Source: CAVZLD01 sp964522605 (GTDB taxonomy: Bacteria > Planctomycetota > Planctomycetia > Pirellulales > Pirellulaceae). From it: a stretch of 19,425 nucleotides of DNA. The notes beneath the pieces are model-generated. The model did not search any database. It was not told where the DNA came from and was given only the letters and a program-made list of their open reading frames with translations. Below are positions 8,423 to 15,993 of this stretch, one piece after another (position 1 is the stretch's first letter; the number at the start of each line of letters is the position of its first letter). The stretch covers positions 1 through 19,425 of the forward strand of contig CAZFWV010000105.1 of NCBI GenBank assembly GCA_964522605.1. Direction: 5' to 3'. A program made the position numbers and the translations under genes.

Positions 8423-8478
8423 AACCGCATGCGGCCGCTGAAATCGCATACGGGCGCATTGACCCAGCCCGCTCTTCG

Positions 8479-8502
8479 TAGGCCGACTTGTCTCAGGTCG
8501 GC
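8479..8502 (+). repeat. Family 1 palindrome, single unit C
   Basis: GTAG flank followed by arm GCCGACTTG, loop TCT and arm CAGGTCGGC (core 8482-8502); one T-A pair of the stem is replaced by a T-G wobble. It starts about 57 bases after the pyrC stop. No inverted partner of good quality is close by; the half-site CAAGTCGGCC at 8926-8935 lies far off within R4. Confidence 0.8.
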
Positions 8503-8631
8503 TTCTCTTCCGCCGCCGGCCAATGATCAGACGCGCCCGCGAACCGGTTGCGGCTTGAACATTTCGGATTCGCCGCACGCAGCCAGCATGTCCCGACTTG
8601 GAGCAGTTGAGGAGCCGGAGAGTTCGGCCGG

Positions 8632-8800
8632 AGGAGCCGGAGATTGACGAACAAGGAGTTCTGATTGTTGAGGGGAAGACAGATTTTGGATTGGCGAGTG
8701 GAGATCGGCGAGGAACGAGGAACGTCGGCGGATCTCGGCCGGTCCGCTGGGCACCGCCCCTCGACAATCGGAGCTCCTTGTTCGTCACTCTCCGGTTCCT
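8632..8800. repeat. Family 3 inverted pair (arms 8632-8675 and 8757-8800)
   Basis: The 44-base arm 8632-8675 (core GACGAACAAGGAG) matches the reverse complement of 8757-8800 at about 39 of 44 positions; the spacer is 81 bases. Both arms are copies of the start of the family 3 repeat also seen at 1-134 and 8819-8952. As RNA the region could fold into a long stem. Confidence 0.8.
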
Positions 8801-8818
8801 CTTGCCCTTGCCTGCCCT

Positions 8819-8952
8819 CAACAATCGGAGCTCCTTGTTCGTCAATCGTCGATTCCTCCGCCCCTGGCCGCCTAACAAGGACTTCACACCCCACGATTCT
8901 CCTGTTGACGTTGCCGACCACAGCACAAGTCGGCCAAAGCTGACGTGCACCC
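8819..8952 (+). repeat. Family 3 dispersed repeat, copy R4
   Basis: Direct copy of 1-134 (about three quarters identity by eye), including CTCCTTGTTCGTCAATC, CCCCTGGCC, CCACGATTCTCC and a family 1 half-site CAAGTCGGCC at 8926-8935. It lies 19 bases after the right arm of the inverted pair, so three copies of the core CTCCTTGTTCGTCA occur within 200 bases. Confidence 0.82.
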
Positions 8953-8979
8953 TGAAACACGTATTTGCCGAAATCTCTC

Positions 8980-9009
8980 TTGTTCGCCCGCGGCAACTCC
9001 GGGTATATC
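8980..9009 (+). promoter_or_regulatory. Weak promoter candidate upstream of the 9176 gene
   Basis: TTGTTC (8980-8985) and TATATC (9004-9009) are 18 bases apart, a partial match to the sigma70 consensus. The transcript leader would be about 160 bases. Only a candidate. Confidence 0.22.
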
Positions 9010-9175
9010 TTTGCCCCGCGACTATCGCACTCGATCGGCCACCGCATCCCGCACCGCGGCAGGGCCGCAGACGGTAGTAGGCTGTCGACTGTAGCCTGCA
9101 GCCTGTCGGGGTCGCTCGAATGCTAGCCGAGATCACAAAGATTTTCACGGTTCGCAGTGTACGGAGCAGAGCCTC

Positions 9176-9565
9176 ATGACCCGGAAACTGATTCTCACGG
9201 CGTTGGTTGCGGCATTTGGATCCACCCAGTTCCCGACGACGATCCTTGGCGACATCGGTTCCGCCAAGAATCAACTTGCAAGCACTGAATTGAACTCGCT
9301 GTCATTCGCCACGAGTTCGCCGCTCACATCGCTGCCCCTTTTCGATGAACAGAGCGACGGGAAGCTTGCACCGCTATTGCTGCCAGCGGAGACTCCCATC
9401 ACGACCGAAACGATCCATGCCAACTCACCGCGTCGCCAGGACGCCGCTGAGCAATTGGGAAACTGGCTGGTTGTCGCCGGGTTCGGACTGAGCTTCACGG
9501 TGGGGTTGATCATCACAATCGCGATGACTCGTCCGACAACGACGCTGCCCCGGCCACTCCTCTGA
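9176..9565 (+). CDS. Small exported or membrane-anchored protein, unknown function
   Basis: The 129-residue product has an N-terminal signal-like segment (MTRKLILTALVAAFG), a Ser/Thr/Pro/Leu-rich extracytoplasmic middle, and one hydrophobic stretch at about residues 97-117 (NWLVVAGFGLSFTVGLIITI) followed by a short Thr/Pro tail. ATG 9176 is supported by GGAG about 10 bases upstream. I do not recognise a family. The topology suggests a small envelope protein with a single C-terminal anchor. It converges on the 9697-10038 gene, with a perfect hairpin between them. A real gene is likely from its ribosome site and topology, but this is inference. Confidence 0.6.
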   Translation: MTRKLILTALVAAFGSTQFPTTILGDIGSAKNQLASTELNSLSFATSSPLTSLPLFDEQSDGKLAPLLLPAETPITTETIHANSPRRQDAAEQLGNWLVVAGFGLSFTVGLIITIAMTRPTTTLPRPLL

Positions 9566-9632
9566 GATTCCTCGCCGCCGGTCGTGCACATCCGCCTTGG
9601 CGTTGTTCGTCCTGCCTAGACCAAGCTGTCTT

Positions 9633-9665
9633 TCGTAGGCCGACTTGTTTCAAGTCGGCCTACGA
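9633..9665. repeat. Family 1 palindrome D, perfect 33-base hairpin
   Basis: Two 15-base arms (TCGTAGGCCGACTTG and its exact complement) flank the loop TTT. Here the GTAGG flank is present on both sides, so the stem is longer than in other units. It lies between the ends of two convergent genes (9565 and 9697). There is no T-tract, but it could stop transcription or protect 3' ends on both strands. Confidence 0.9.
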
Positions 9666-9696
9666 GATGATCCCGCCCACCGAGGCGAGATCGATC

Positions 9697-10038
9697 TTAG
9701 CGAACGACGATCCCGATCCGGGCAGCGCGAAGTTTCAATCCGCGTTCAAAGTAGCGATAAGGATACGGACGTTTATCCCGTGCCCAATCGAACGTGCTGC
9801 GAACCAGATCGAGGGGCAACGTACCTTTCTCGACCATCGTTACGACGCGCTCGATGAATTCGAATTCTTCCGGCAGGCGCGCGCGCAACCCTTTCTCCAA
9901 GGCTTCCTGCAGATTCACCGATTTCGCGCCGCGCTGCGTGCGCGTTTGACTGAGTGTCGTCCGCAGAGTGCTGTTTTGGGCGGTGACCGGGGCGACGACG
10001 GTCAGAACCAACAGTAACGAAAGCTGCTGCCAACGCAT
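9697..10038 (-). CDS. Small exported protein, unknown function
   Basis: The 113-residue product starts at ATG 10038-10036, chosen because GAGG lies 7-8 bases upstream and the next residues form a clean signal peptide (MRWQQLSLLLVLTVVAPVTA, cleavage after AQ or TA). An upstream in-frame start at 10080 adds a basic, unlikely leader. The mature part (about 93 residues) is charged and probably helical (NLQEALEKGLRARLPEEFEFI, then a motif with DLVRSTFDWARDKRPYPYRYF). I recognise no named domain. The aromatic, Arg-rich end looks like a conserved fold rather than random translation. It is divergent from the DUF1501 gene. Confidence 0.68.
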   Translation of the reverse strand: MRWQQLSLLLVLTVVAPVTAQNSTLRTTLSQTRTQRGAKSVNLQEALEKGLRARLPEEFEFIERVVTMVEKGTLPLDLVRSTFDWARDKRPYPYRYFERGLKLRAARIGIVVR

Positions 10039-10155
10039 GCAAAACCTCTTCGACGGGGGAGAGCGTTGTCGGCTCCGCACATGCGGAATGAAACAAAAAG
10101 GGAACGGCTTGTAACCGAATCACTGCGGGGCTGCCAAGAGCGATCCAGGAAAAGT

Positions 10156-10185
10156 TTGACAGTCGCGCGCCGCGGCCCCTATACT
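10156..10185 (+). promoter_or_regulatory. Sigma70-type promoter of the DUF1501-sulfatase unit
   Basis: A perfect -35 box TTGACA (10156-10161) and a near-perfect -10 box TATACT (10180-10185) are separated by 18 bases of very GC-rich DNA. The predicted start near 10192 gives a leader of about 58 bases before the ATG at 10250. It is the best promoter match in the window. Confidence 0.72.
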
Positions 10186-10249
10186 CGGGCGGATTAAAGG
10201 GATCAGGGACCTTTCTTGGGCCCCAAGGCTCGTTTGGAGAACCGACGAA

Positions 10250-11725
10250 ATGCTAGTCGTGCCCGGCCAACGAGGAAAAGACTTGTGTGACGACGGCTTG
10301 GGAGTCACGCGACGTGATCTGTTGCGCGTTGGCGGGTCAGCCCTGCTGGGACTCCATCTGGCGGGCCTGCTGCGATCGGAGCAGAACATCCGGGCCGAGC
10401 CGGTGGCGCAGTCGACAACTCCCGGATTCGGCCAAGCCCGCAGTGTGATCATGGTGTATCTGCAGGGCGGCCCCAGTCATCTCGATCTTTGGGATCCGAA
10501 GGACGATGTTCCCGAGAACGTACGGAGTGCCTTCCGACGGATTCACTCGATCGTCCCCGGCATCGATTTGACGGAGAATCTGCCTCAGCTGGCCCAGATC
10601 ACGGACAAGCTGACCTTCATCCGGTCGATGAGCTACTCCCCGAACGGACTCTTCAATCACACGGCCGCCATTTACCAGATGCACACGGGTTACACGGCGG
10701 ACAAGGTCAGCCCCTCCGGTCAGCTTGAGCCACCGGCACCGAACGATTTTCCGACCTTTGGTTCGCAGATTATCCGCCTGCGTCCTGTCGAGACACCGAT
10801 GCTGCCGTTCGTCATGTTGCCGCGTCCGTTGCAGGAGAGCAATGTGGTCGGCAAGGGAGGCACCGCCGGATTCCTGGGGCGCGGGTATGATCCGTACACT
10901 CTCTACCCCCCCGGCGACGACATGGCGATGGACAAGCTGGATCGAATCCAGATTGACGACCTCCAACTGCGCTCCGATATCTCACCGGCTCGTCTGGAGC
11001 GTCGGGCACGGCTGCGAGACCTGATTAACGAAGGCATGCCGCAGATTGATCAGGCCGTGGCGGACTACGAATTGGATTCGTATTACGAGAGTGCTTTAAG
11101 CCTGATCGTTTCGGGCCGTGCTCGCGATGCATTCGATCTGACCAAGGAACCGGCGGCGGTTCGTGATCGGTACGGACGGAACACGTTTGGCCAGAGTTGT
11201 CTGCTGGCTCGACGACTCGTGGAAGCAGGAACACGCGTCGTCGAGGTGATTTGGCCGAAGGTAGCCAACTCGGACAACCATTCCTGGGATCACCATGTGG
11301 GTCTTACGGAGCGCATGAAGAACCAGTCGGCCCCGATGCTCGATGCCGGACTGTCGGCGCTGCTGAGCGACATGGACGATCGCGGTCTGTTGAGTGAGAC
11401 GCTCGTCGTGGTTACGGGAGAATTTGGGCGTAGTCCCCAGCGCGGCGTCAGCACTTCGGGCAATGGCAACTCCGCGGACGGCCGCGACCATTGGCCCTAT
11501 TGCTACACGGCCTGTATCGCAGGCGCGGGGATTCGCCGCGGGTATGTCTATGGTCAGTCCGACAAAACGGCGTCGGCGCCGGTGGCGCAGGCAGTCCATC
11601 CGACGGAATTACTCGCGACGATTTACCATGCCGTCGGCATTCCACCGCAAACGATCGTCTATAACCACCTGAATCAACCACGAGAACTGGTCAAGGCCGA
11701 AGCCGTCACCGGCTTATTCGGCTGA
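10250..11725 (+). CDS. DUF1501 family protein, Tat-exported
   Basis: The 491-residue protein belongs to DUF1501, a family expanded in planctomycetes and distantly related to the alkaline phosphatase/sulfatase fold. Seen here: a twin-arginine signal at residues 20-40 (TRRDLLRVGGSALLGLHLAG), the family opening VIMVYLQGGPSHLDLWDPK, the central SMSYSPNGLFNHTAA segment, and the C-terminal VVVTGEFGRSP ... GRDHWP motif. ATG 10250 follows GGAGA by 9 bases and a strong promoter at 10156-10185. The sulfatase starts 69 bases downstream on the same strand with no visible terminator, so the two are probably cotranscribed. The enzymatic activity of DUF1501 proteins is not established; the conserved Asp/His/Glu residues fit a metal-dependent hydrolase. 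Confidence 0.92.
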   Translation: MLVVPGQRGKDLCDDGLGVTRRDLLRVGGSALLGLHLAGLLRSEQNIRAEPVAQSTTPGFGQARSVIMVYLQGGPSHLDLWDPKDDVPENVRSAFRRIHSIVPGIDLTENLPQLAQITDKLTFIRSMSYSPNGLFNHTAAIYQMHTGYTADKVSPSGQLEPPAPNDFPTFGSQIIRLRPVETPMLPFVMLPRPLQESNVVGKGGTAGFLGRGYDPYTLYPPGDDMAMDKLDRIQIDDLQLRSDISPARLERRARLRDLINEGMPQIDQAVADYELDSYYESALSLIVSGRARDAFDLTKEPAAVRDRYGRNTFGQSCLLARRLVEAGTRVVEVIWPKVANSDNHSWDHHVGLTERMKNQSAPMLDAGLSALLSDMDDRGLLSETLVVVTGEFGRSPQRGVSTSGNGNSADGRDHWPYCYTACIAGAGIRRGYVYGQSDKTASAPVAQAVHPTELLATIYHAVGIPPQTIVYNHLNQPRELVKAEAVTGLFG

Positions 11726-11794
11726 GACCTGCGTTACAGATTCGTCTCCTCCCGCTTCGCCACGGGGGCAGTTCAATATCGGAGGAAAGTCAGT

Positions 11795-13333
11795 ATGGTC
11801 CCTCGAGTCTTATTCACCATCTCGGTTTTGACTTGCATCGTCGGCTCGACTCCGGCTCCGGCTGCTGATGCGCAGCCCAACATCCTCTTCATCATGTCGG
11901 ACGACCACGGCTACCAGGCGCTCAGTTGTTACGGCAGTCGCGTCAACGAGACGCCAAATCTGGATCGCCTGGCAAAGGAAGGGATGCGGTTTGATCGCTG
12001 CTTTGTGACGAACTCGATCTGTGGTCCTTCACGCGCCACGATTCTGACCGGCAAATACAATCACCTGAACGGGTTCGTACGAAATGGGAACACCTTCGAC
12101 GGCTCCCAGCAGACCGTATCGAAATTGCTGGGCGCAGCGGGCTATCAGACCGCCATGGTGGGGAAATGGCATTTAAAAAGCGAGCCCACGGGCTTTGACT
12201 ATTGGAATGTCCTGATCGGCCAAGGACCGTATTACAATCCGCCGATGAAAACCGGATCCAAAGATCGATCCGGATCTCAGACGATCAAGCACACCGGTTA
12301 CACCACCGACATCATTACCGACCTGGCTCTGGACTGGCTCAAGAACGATCGTGATCCGGCGCGTCCTTTCTTTTTGATGTATCACCACAAAGCGCCACAT
12401 CGGAACTGGCAACCGGCACCGCGTCACCTGCACCGGTATGATGACGTCACAATCCCCGAGCCGGAAACTTTATACGACGATTACGCGGGACGTGCGTCCC
12501 CGGCGCGGAAACAGGAGATGACGGTCGCAAACCACCTGACGCCGCACGATCTGAAGCTGGCTCCGCAGGGCGGTTTGAACGAGGAGCAGCTGGCCGCATG
12601 GAACGCCGCCTACGAACCGAAGAACGAGGCATTTCGCCAGGCGGACCTTTCGGGACGAGAACTGATTCAATGGAAGTACCAGCGTTATGCGAAAGACTAT
12701 TTGCGCTGTGTCGACGCAGTCGATGAAAACGTGGGTCGCGTGCTCGACTATCTGGATGAAGCAGGCCTGACCGAGAACACCATCGTCATCTACACATCCG
12801 ACCAGGGCTGGTACCTGGGTGAACACGGATGGTACGACAAGCGGTGGATGTATGAGGAATCCTTCCGCACACCGCTGCTCGTCCGTTGGCCTGCCCGCGT
12901 CGCGCCAGGGTCGGTTGACCAGCATTTGGTGATGAATCTGGATTTCGCCGAGACATTTCTCGACGCGGCGGGGCAACCGATTCCCTCCGACATGCAGGGA
13001 CGCAGCCTGCTGCCGATTCTAATCGGTCAGGCACCCGACGACTGGCGCCAGTCCGTTTACTATCACTACTATGAATACCCCGGCCCACACAGTGTGCGGC
13101 GCCATTACGGAGTGCGCACGGACCGATACAAGCTGATTCACTATTACAATGAGCAGGAGTGGGAACTATTCGACCTGGAAGAGGATCCGTTTGAATTGCG
13201 GAGCCTGTACGACGATCCGAATTACGCGGAGATCCGTGACCAACTCCTGGTCGAACTGAATCGCTTGCGTGAACAGTACGGCGATGACGGCACGATTCGA
13301 GGCGAACCGGACCCGCCGCCCGCCGGCTCGTAG
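11795..13333 (+). CDS. Secreted type I sulfatase (formylglycine-dependent)
   Basis: The 512-residue enzyme should hydrolyse sulfate esters, probably on a sulfated polysaccharide. It has a signal peptide (residues 1-24, ending APAAD), the metal-binding pair D36-D37 in FIMSDDHGY, the formylglycine motif C76-G-P-S-R80 (Cys type), and K124/H126 in MVGKWHLK. The later TSDQGWYLGEHGWYDKRWMYEE and the C-terminal YYHYYEYPGPHSVRRHYGVR ... WELFDLEEDPFELR segments are typical of the heparan/iduronate-sulfatase-like group common in planctomycetes. ATG 11795 has a strong GGAGGAAA site. Maturation needs a formylglycine-generating enzyme, not present here. The substrate is unknown. The stop is only 11 bases from the floA stop on the other strand, with no terminator between. 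Confidence 0.95.
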   Translation: MVPRVLFTISVLTCIVGSTPAPAADAQPNILFIMSDDHGYQALSCYGSRVNETPNLDRLAKEGMRFDRCFVTNSICGPSRATILTGKYNHLNGFVRNGNTFDGSQQTVSKLLGAAGYQTAMVGKWHLKSEPTGFDYWNVLIGQGPYYNPPMKTGSKDRSGSQTIKHTGYTTDIITDLALDWLKNDRDPARPFFLMYHHKAPHRNWQPAPRHLHRYDDVTIPEPETLYDDYAGRASPARKQEMTVANHLTPHDLKLAPQGGLNEEQLAAWNAAYEPKNEAFRQADLSGRELIQWKYQRYAKDYLRCVDAVDENVGRVLDYLDEAGLTENTIVIYTSDQGWYLGEHGWYDKRWMYEESFRTPLLVRWPARVAPGSVDQHLVMNLDFAETFLDAAGQPIPSDMQGRSLLPILIGQAPDDWRQSVYYHYYEYPGPHSVRRHYGVRTDRYKLIHYYNEQEWELFDLEEDPFELRSLYDDPNYAEIRDQLLVELNRLREQYGDDGTIRGEPDPPPAGS

Positions 13334-13344
13334 GTTCGTTGGAC

Positions 13345-14358
13345 TCACGCACCGCGGCTTTGCAGGTTTCCTTCGCGGAAGGCATCAGCCATCGCGCGGG
13401 GAACATCCGACTCCGCCAGAACGAGCCGGGCGCGGTTTTCGGCAACCTTGGCCTTCATCTCTTGCTCGTAGGCCACGGCTTCTGCCCGCCGCTGTTCCGC
13501 ACGGGCGCGAGCGACGCGCGTGTCCGCTTCCGCCTGATCGGCCTGCAGGCGTGCGCCGATGTTCTCGCCGACGTCGATGTCCGCGATGTCGATCGAGACG
13601 ATCTCGAACGCCGTGTGGGCATCAAGTCCCCGATCAAGTACGGCGCGAGAGATTCGATCGGGATTCTCCAATACTTCTAAGTGGGTATTGGACGATCCAA
13701 TCGACGAAATGATGCTTTCTCCGACACGAGCGATAACGGTCTCTTCGGTTGCGCCACCGATCAACTGCTCGAGGTTCGTCCTTACCGTGACGCGCGCGCG
13801 AATCTTCAATTCCACTCCGTTTTTCGCGATCGCGCTGAGAGTCGATTTCCCGCTGCGTTGAACGTCTGGACAATCGATCACCTTCGGATAGACACTCGTT
13901 CGAACGGCATCAAGCACATCGCGCCCGGCCAAATCAATGGCTGCGGCACGGTCAAAATCGAGGTCGATATTCGCGCGGTGGGCGGCGATGATTGCGTGCA
14001 GTACGCCCATGACATTCCCACCCGCGAGATAATGCGCTTCCAGGCGCCGTGTCGAGATTCCCGCTCTCCGATCGATGTTCAATCCGGCTTGGGCCGCCAT
14101 GACTTTCGCTGTGACAATCGTTCGTGGATTGACTTGACGAAAGGTCATACCAATCAGGCTCGCCAACGACACATCGGCCCCCGACATGTAGGCCTGAAAC
14201 CATAATTTGCCGTAGACCATCACGACGATGAAGGCCATCAGCAGGAACAGGCCCAACACTCCGGCAATCACGAGATACCAACCCCAGTCGTCGGCACTCC
14301 GCATCTCGTCCGGCATGAATTCCTGTGCGAAGAGAATCAAACCTGCTGCCCAACGCAT
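13345..14358 (-). CDS. floA: Flotillin-like protein FloA
   Basis: The 337-residue protein belongs to the FloA (YqfA) family, which scaffolds functional membrane microdomains at the inner membrane. A single hydrophobic segment lies at about residues 25-50 (WGWYLVIAGVLGLFLLMAFIVV). The following GKLWFQAYMSGADVSLASLIGM and RQVNPRTIVTAKVMAAQAGL are hallmark sequence, as are the SPFH core and a C-terminal Ala/Glu/Arg coiled coil (about 275-320, RVARARAEQRRAEAVAYEQEM). Length is close to the family norm of about 330. ATG 14358 is supported by AAGGGG about 8 bases upstream. The mnmA gene precedes it on the same strand across the assembly gap, so an operon is possible but unproven. A partner NfeD protein, often adjacent, is not seen. 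Confidence 0.94.
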   Translation of the reverse strand: MRWAAGLILFAQEFMPDEMRSADDWGWYLVIAGVLGLFLLMAFIVVMVYGKLWFQAYMSGADVSLASLIGMTFRQVNPRTIVTAKVMAAQAGLNIDRRAGISTRRLEAHYLAGGNVMGVLHAIIAAHRANIDLDFDRAAAIDLAGRDVLDAVRTSVYPKVIDCPDVQRSGKSTLSAIAKNGVELKIRARVTVRTNLEQLIGGATEETVIARVGESIISSIGSSNTHLEVLENPDRISRAVLDRGLDAHTAFEIVSIDIADIDVGENIGARLQADQAEADTRVARARAEQRRAEAVAYEQEMKAKVAENRARLVLAESDVPRAMADAFREGNLQSRGA

Positions 14359-14374
14359 GACATTCCCCTTGTCT

Positions 14375-14474
14375 NNNNNNNNNNNNNNNNNNNNNNNNNN
14401 NNNNNNNNNNNNNNNNNNNNNNNNNNNNNNNNNNNNNNNNNNNNNNNNNNNNNNNNNNNNNNNNNNNNNNNNNN
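14375..14474. other. Assembly gap of exactly 100 Ns
   Basis: The round size suggests a scaffold gap of unknown true length. It removes the end of mnmA and the mnmA-floA spacer. Confidence 0.97.
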
Positions 14475-15668
14475 CGACTCACCAGACTCGATCCAACCGC
14501 CCCCCAGAACCTGCTGGTCCCGATAACAGACGGCTGCCTGTCCGGGGGCGACACCAAAGCAAGGCTCATCAAAACGCACCCGCATCCGCTCGCCGGGAAG
14601 ACGCGTAACTGTCGCCGCCTGGGCGCGGCTGTTGTACCGGATCTGGACTTCGCAGCGGAACGATTCATCGACACCCGTTCCAAGCCAATTGCACTGGGCC
14701 GCCGTTAACCCTTGCCTTGCCAACTCGGAATGACGTCCGATGACCACACGACAACTCTCCGGCTCCAAAGCGACAACAAAATACGGCTCACCCAAAGCGA
14801 CCCCCAAGCCTTTTCGCTGTCCAATGGTGAAACGTTCGATCCCGTCATGTTCGCCGACAATCGTTCCTTCGGTGGTCACGATCACGCCGCCGGTCCGCCG
14901 CTCCCCCTTGTTTTGGCGCACGAAATCGGCATGGTGCCCCGAGGTCACGAAACAAATCTCCTGACTGTCTCGTTTGTCCGCAACGCGCAAACCCAAGGAG
15001 GTCGCCAACGATCGAACGTCAGCCTTCCGGTACGCGCCAATGGGCAAGATCATGCGACGCAGTCGAGCCGATGGGATGCCAAAAAGAACGTAGGACTGGT
15101 CTTTGTCACGATCGTGACCACGAAGGAGTAAACGCGTCGGTGAACTCTCTGCGGACGACGGAAGTCCCGTCCGATCCGTCTGCATTTCGGAGATGCTCGA
15201 ATCGGCCGAATCGATCAACTGAGCGTAATGGCCCGTGGCAACGTACTCCGCACCGATCTGGTCGGCGTACTCGAAGAGCTTACCGAACTTGAGCCACGTG
15301 TTGCACATCACGCATGGATTCGGCGTTCGGCCCGTGAGGTATTCCTCCACGAAATAGCTTGTGATCTTGCCAAACTCGCGGTGCAGATTCAGGGCGTAGA
15401 ATGGGATCCCGAAACGATCCGCCACCGTCCGAGCATCCTCCGCATCGGCGGCACTGCAACAGCCCTGTTTGTGATCAACGCGGGCATCAAACCACGGTAA
15501 CTCGCCGATTCCGCGGGACGCTCCGGGATCGGTCGAGCACGTCAGCTCTTCGCGCCCGTGCCGCATAAAGACGCCCACGACCTCAAAACCGGCCTCGAGC
15601 AACAAGTGCGCTGCCACACTGCTGTCGACACCGCCGGACATAGCCAGGACTACTCGGCGTTTTCTCAT
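14475..15668 (-). CDS. mnmA: tRNA-specific 2-thiouridylase MnmA, 3' end lost in the gap
   Basis: MnmA makes the 2-thio group of wobble uridine 34 in tRNA-Lys, -Glu and -Gln, using ATP and a relayed persulfide sulfur. Seen in 398 residues: the PP-loop SGGVDSS (11-17), the family D-x-K-x-G-C-C-S segment (66-72), the catalytic cysteine C119 in NPCVMCN and the second cysteine C239 in SQEICFVTSG. The sequence reaches YRDQQVLGGGWIESG, which in MnmA lies very near the C-terminus, so only about 5-15 residues and the stop are missing. The apparent continuation through the Ns is meaningless. ATG 15668 is chosen; a GTG three codons upstream (15677) is possible, and neither has a strong ribosome site. 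Confidence 0.94.
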
Positions 15669-15993
15669 GGAAATCACTTGCCGCAGCTGACGACGACCGT
15701 CCCTCCCGCGCGTCGGACAAAACCTACATCTTTTTTATGCACTTTTAACCCAGGTTTCGGCGGCAAGAAACCGGATCGAGGGATGACAAGATTCTGAAAC
15801 AGTGACCTAACCTTGGAAGATGAGTTGCGGAGCGCAACGAATGATGCGTTTTCGCGAACGGGGGGATGTCGCCCACTTGCGGTAGGGACAGATGGTCATA
15901 TATTACCCAGTTAGCGCGTCCGTTGGATTCTTAGCCGACCCGCAAAGTCATCGTAACTGACACATTCTGGCGATCGAAAGGAGCTGAAGGATT
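15669..15993. other. Divergent intergenic region between mnmA and the YTV gene
   Basis: This 325-base spacer is more AT-rich than its surroundings near 15725-15750 (TTTTTTATG, ACTTTTAACC). It must carry promoters for both directions. One candidate for the YTV gene is listed separately; none is clear for mnmA. No repeat family unit is present. Confidence 0.6.
15877..15904 (+). promoter_or_regulatory. Promoter candidate for the YTV-repeat gene
   Basis: TTGCGG (15877-15882) and TATATT (15899-15904) are 16 bases apart. The -10 box matches 5 of 6 consensus positions, the -35 box only TTG. The leader would be about 80 bases. Confidence 0.35.

Larger units (their letters stand above)
8423..9175. 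other. 753-base non-coding, repeat-rich region
   Basis: Holds one family 1 unit (8482-8502), a 44-base inverted repeat built from two family 3 copies (8632-8675 and 8757-8800), the long family 3 copy R4 (8819-8952), and an upstream region for the 9176 gene. Frames of up to 409 codons span it on the minus strand, but they translate the repeats over and over (for example DEQGAPIVEG and its reverse-strand counterpart NNQNSLFVNLRL) and overlap pyrC, so no gene is called. Confidence 0.7.

Noticed and set aside
8598..9077. 159-codon plus-strand frame with repeated SSLFV strings
   Set aside because: Repeat-derived; the string arises wherever the CTCCTTGTTCGTC core occurs.
9077..9108. Short AGGCTG / CAGCCTG palindromic patch upstream of the 9176 gene
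   Set aside because: Short arms with no clear loop or operator spacing; not distinguishable from chance in GC-rich DNA.
8045..9274. 409-codon minus-strand frame over the repeat region and the pyrC end
   Set aside because: It overlaps pyrC and translates family 3 repeats several times; no protein-like composition.
14337..14474. Continuation of the mnmA frame through the Ns into the floA 5' end
   Set aside because: Translation through unknown bases; MnmA is expected to end within a few codons after WIESG.
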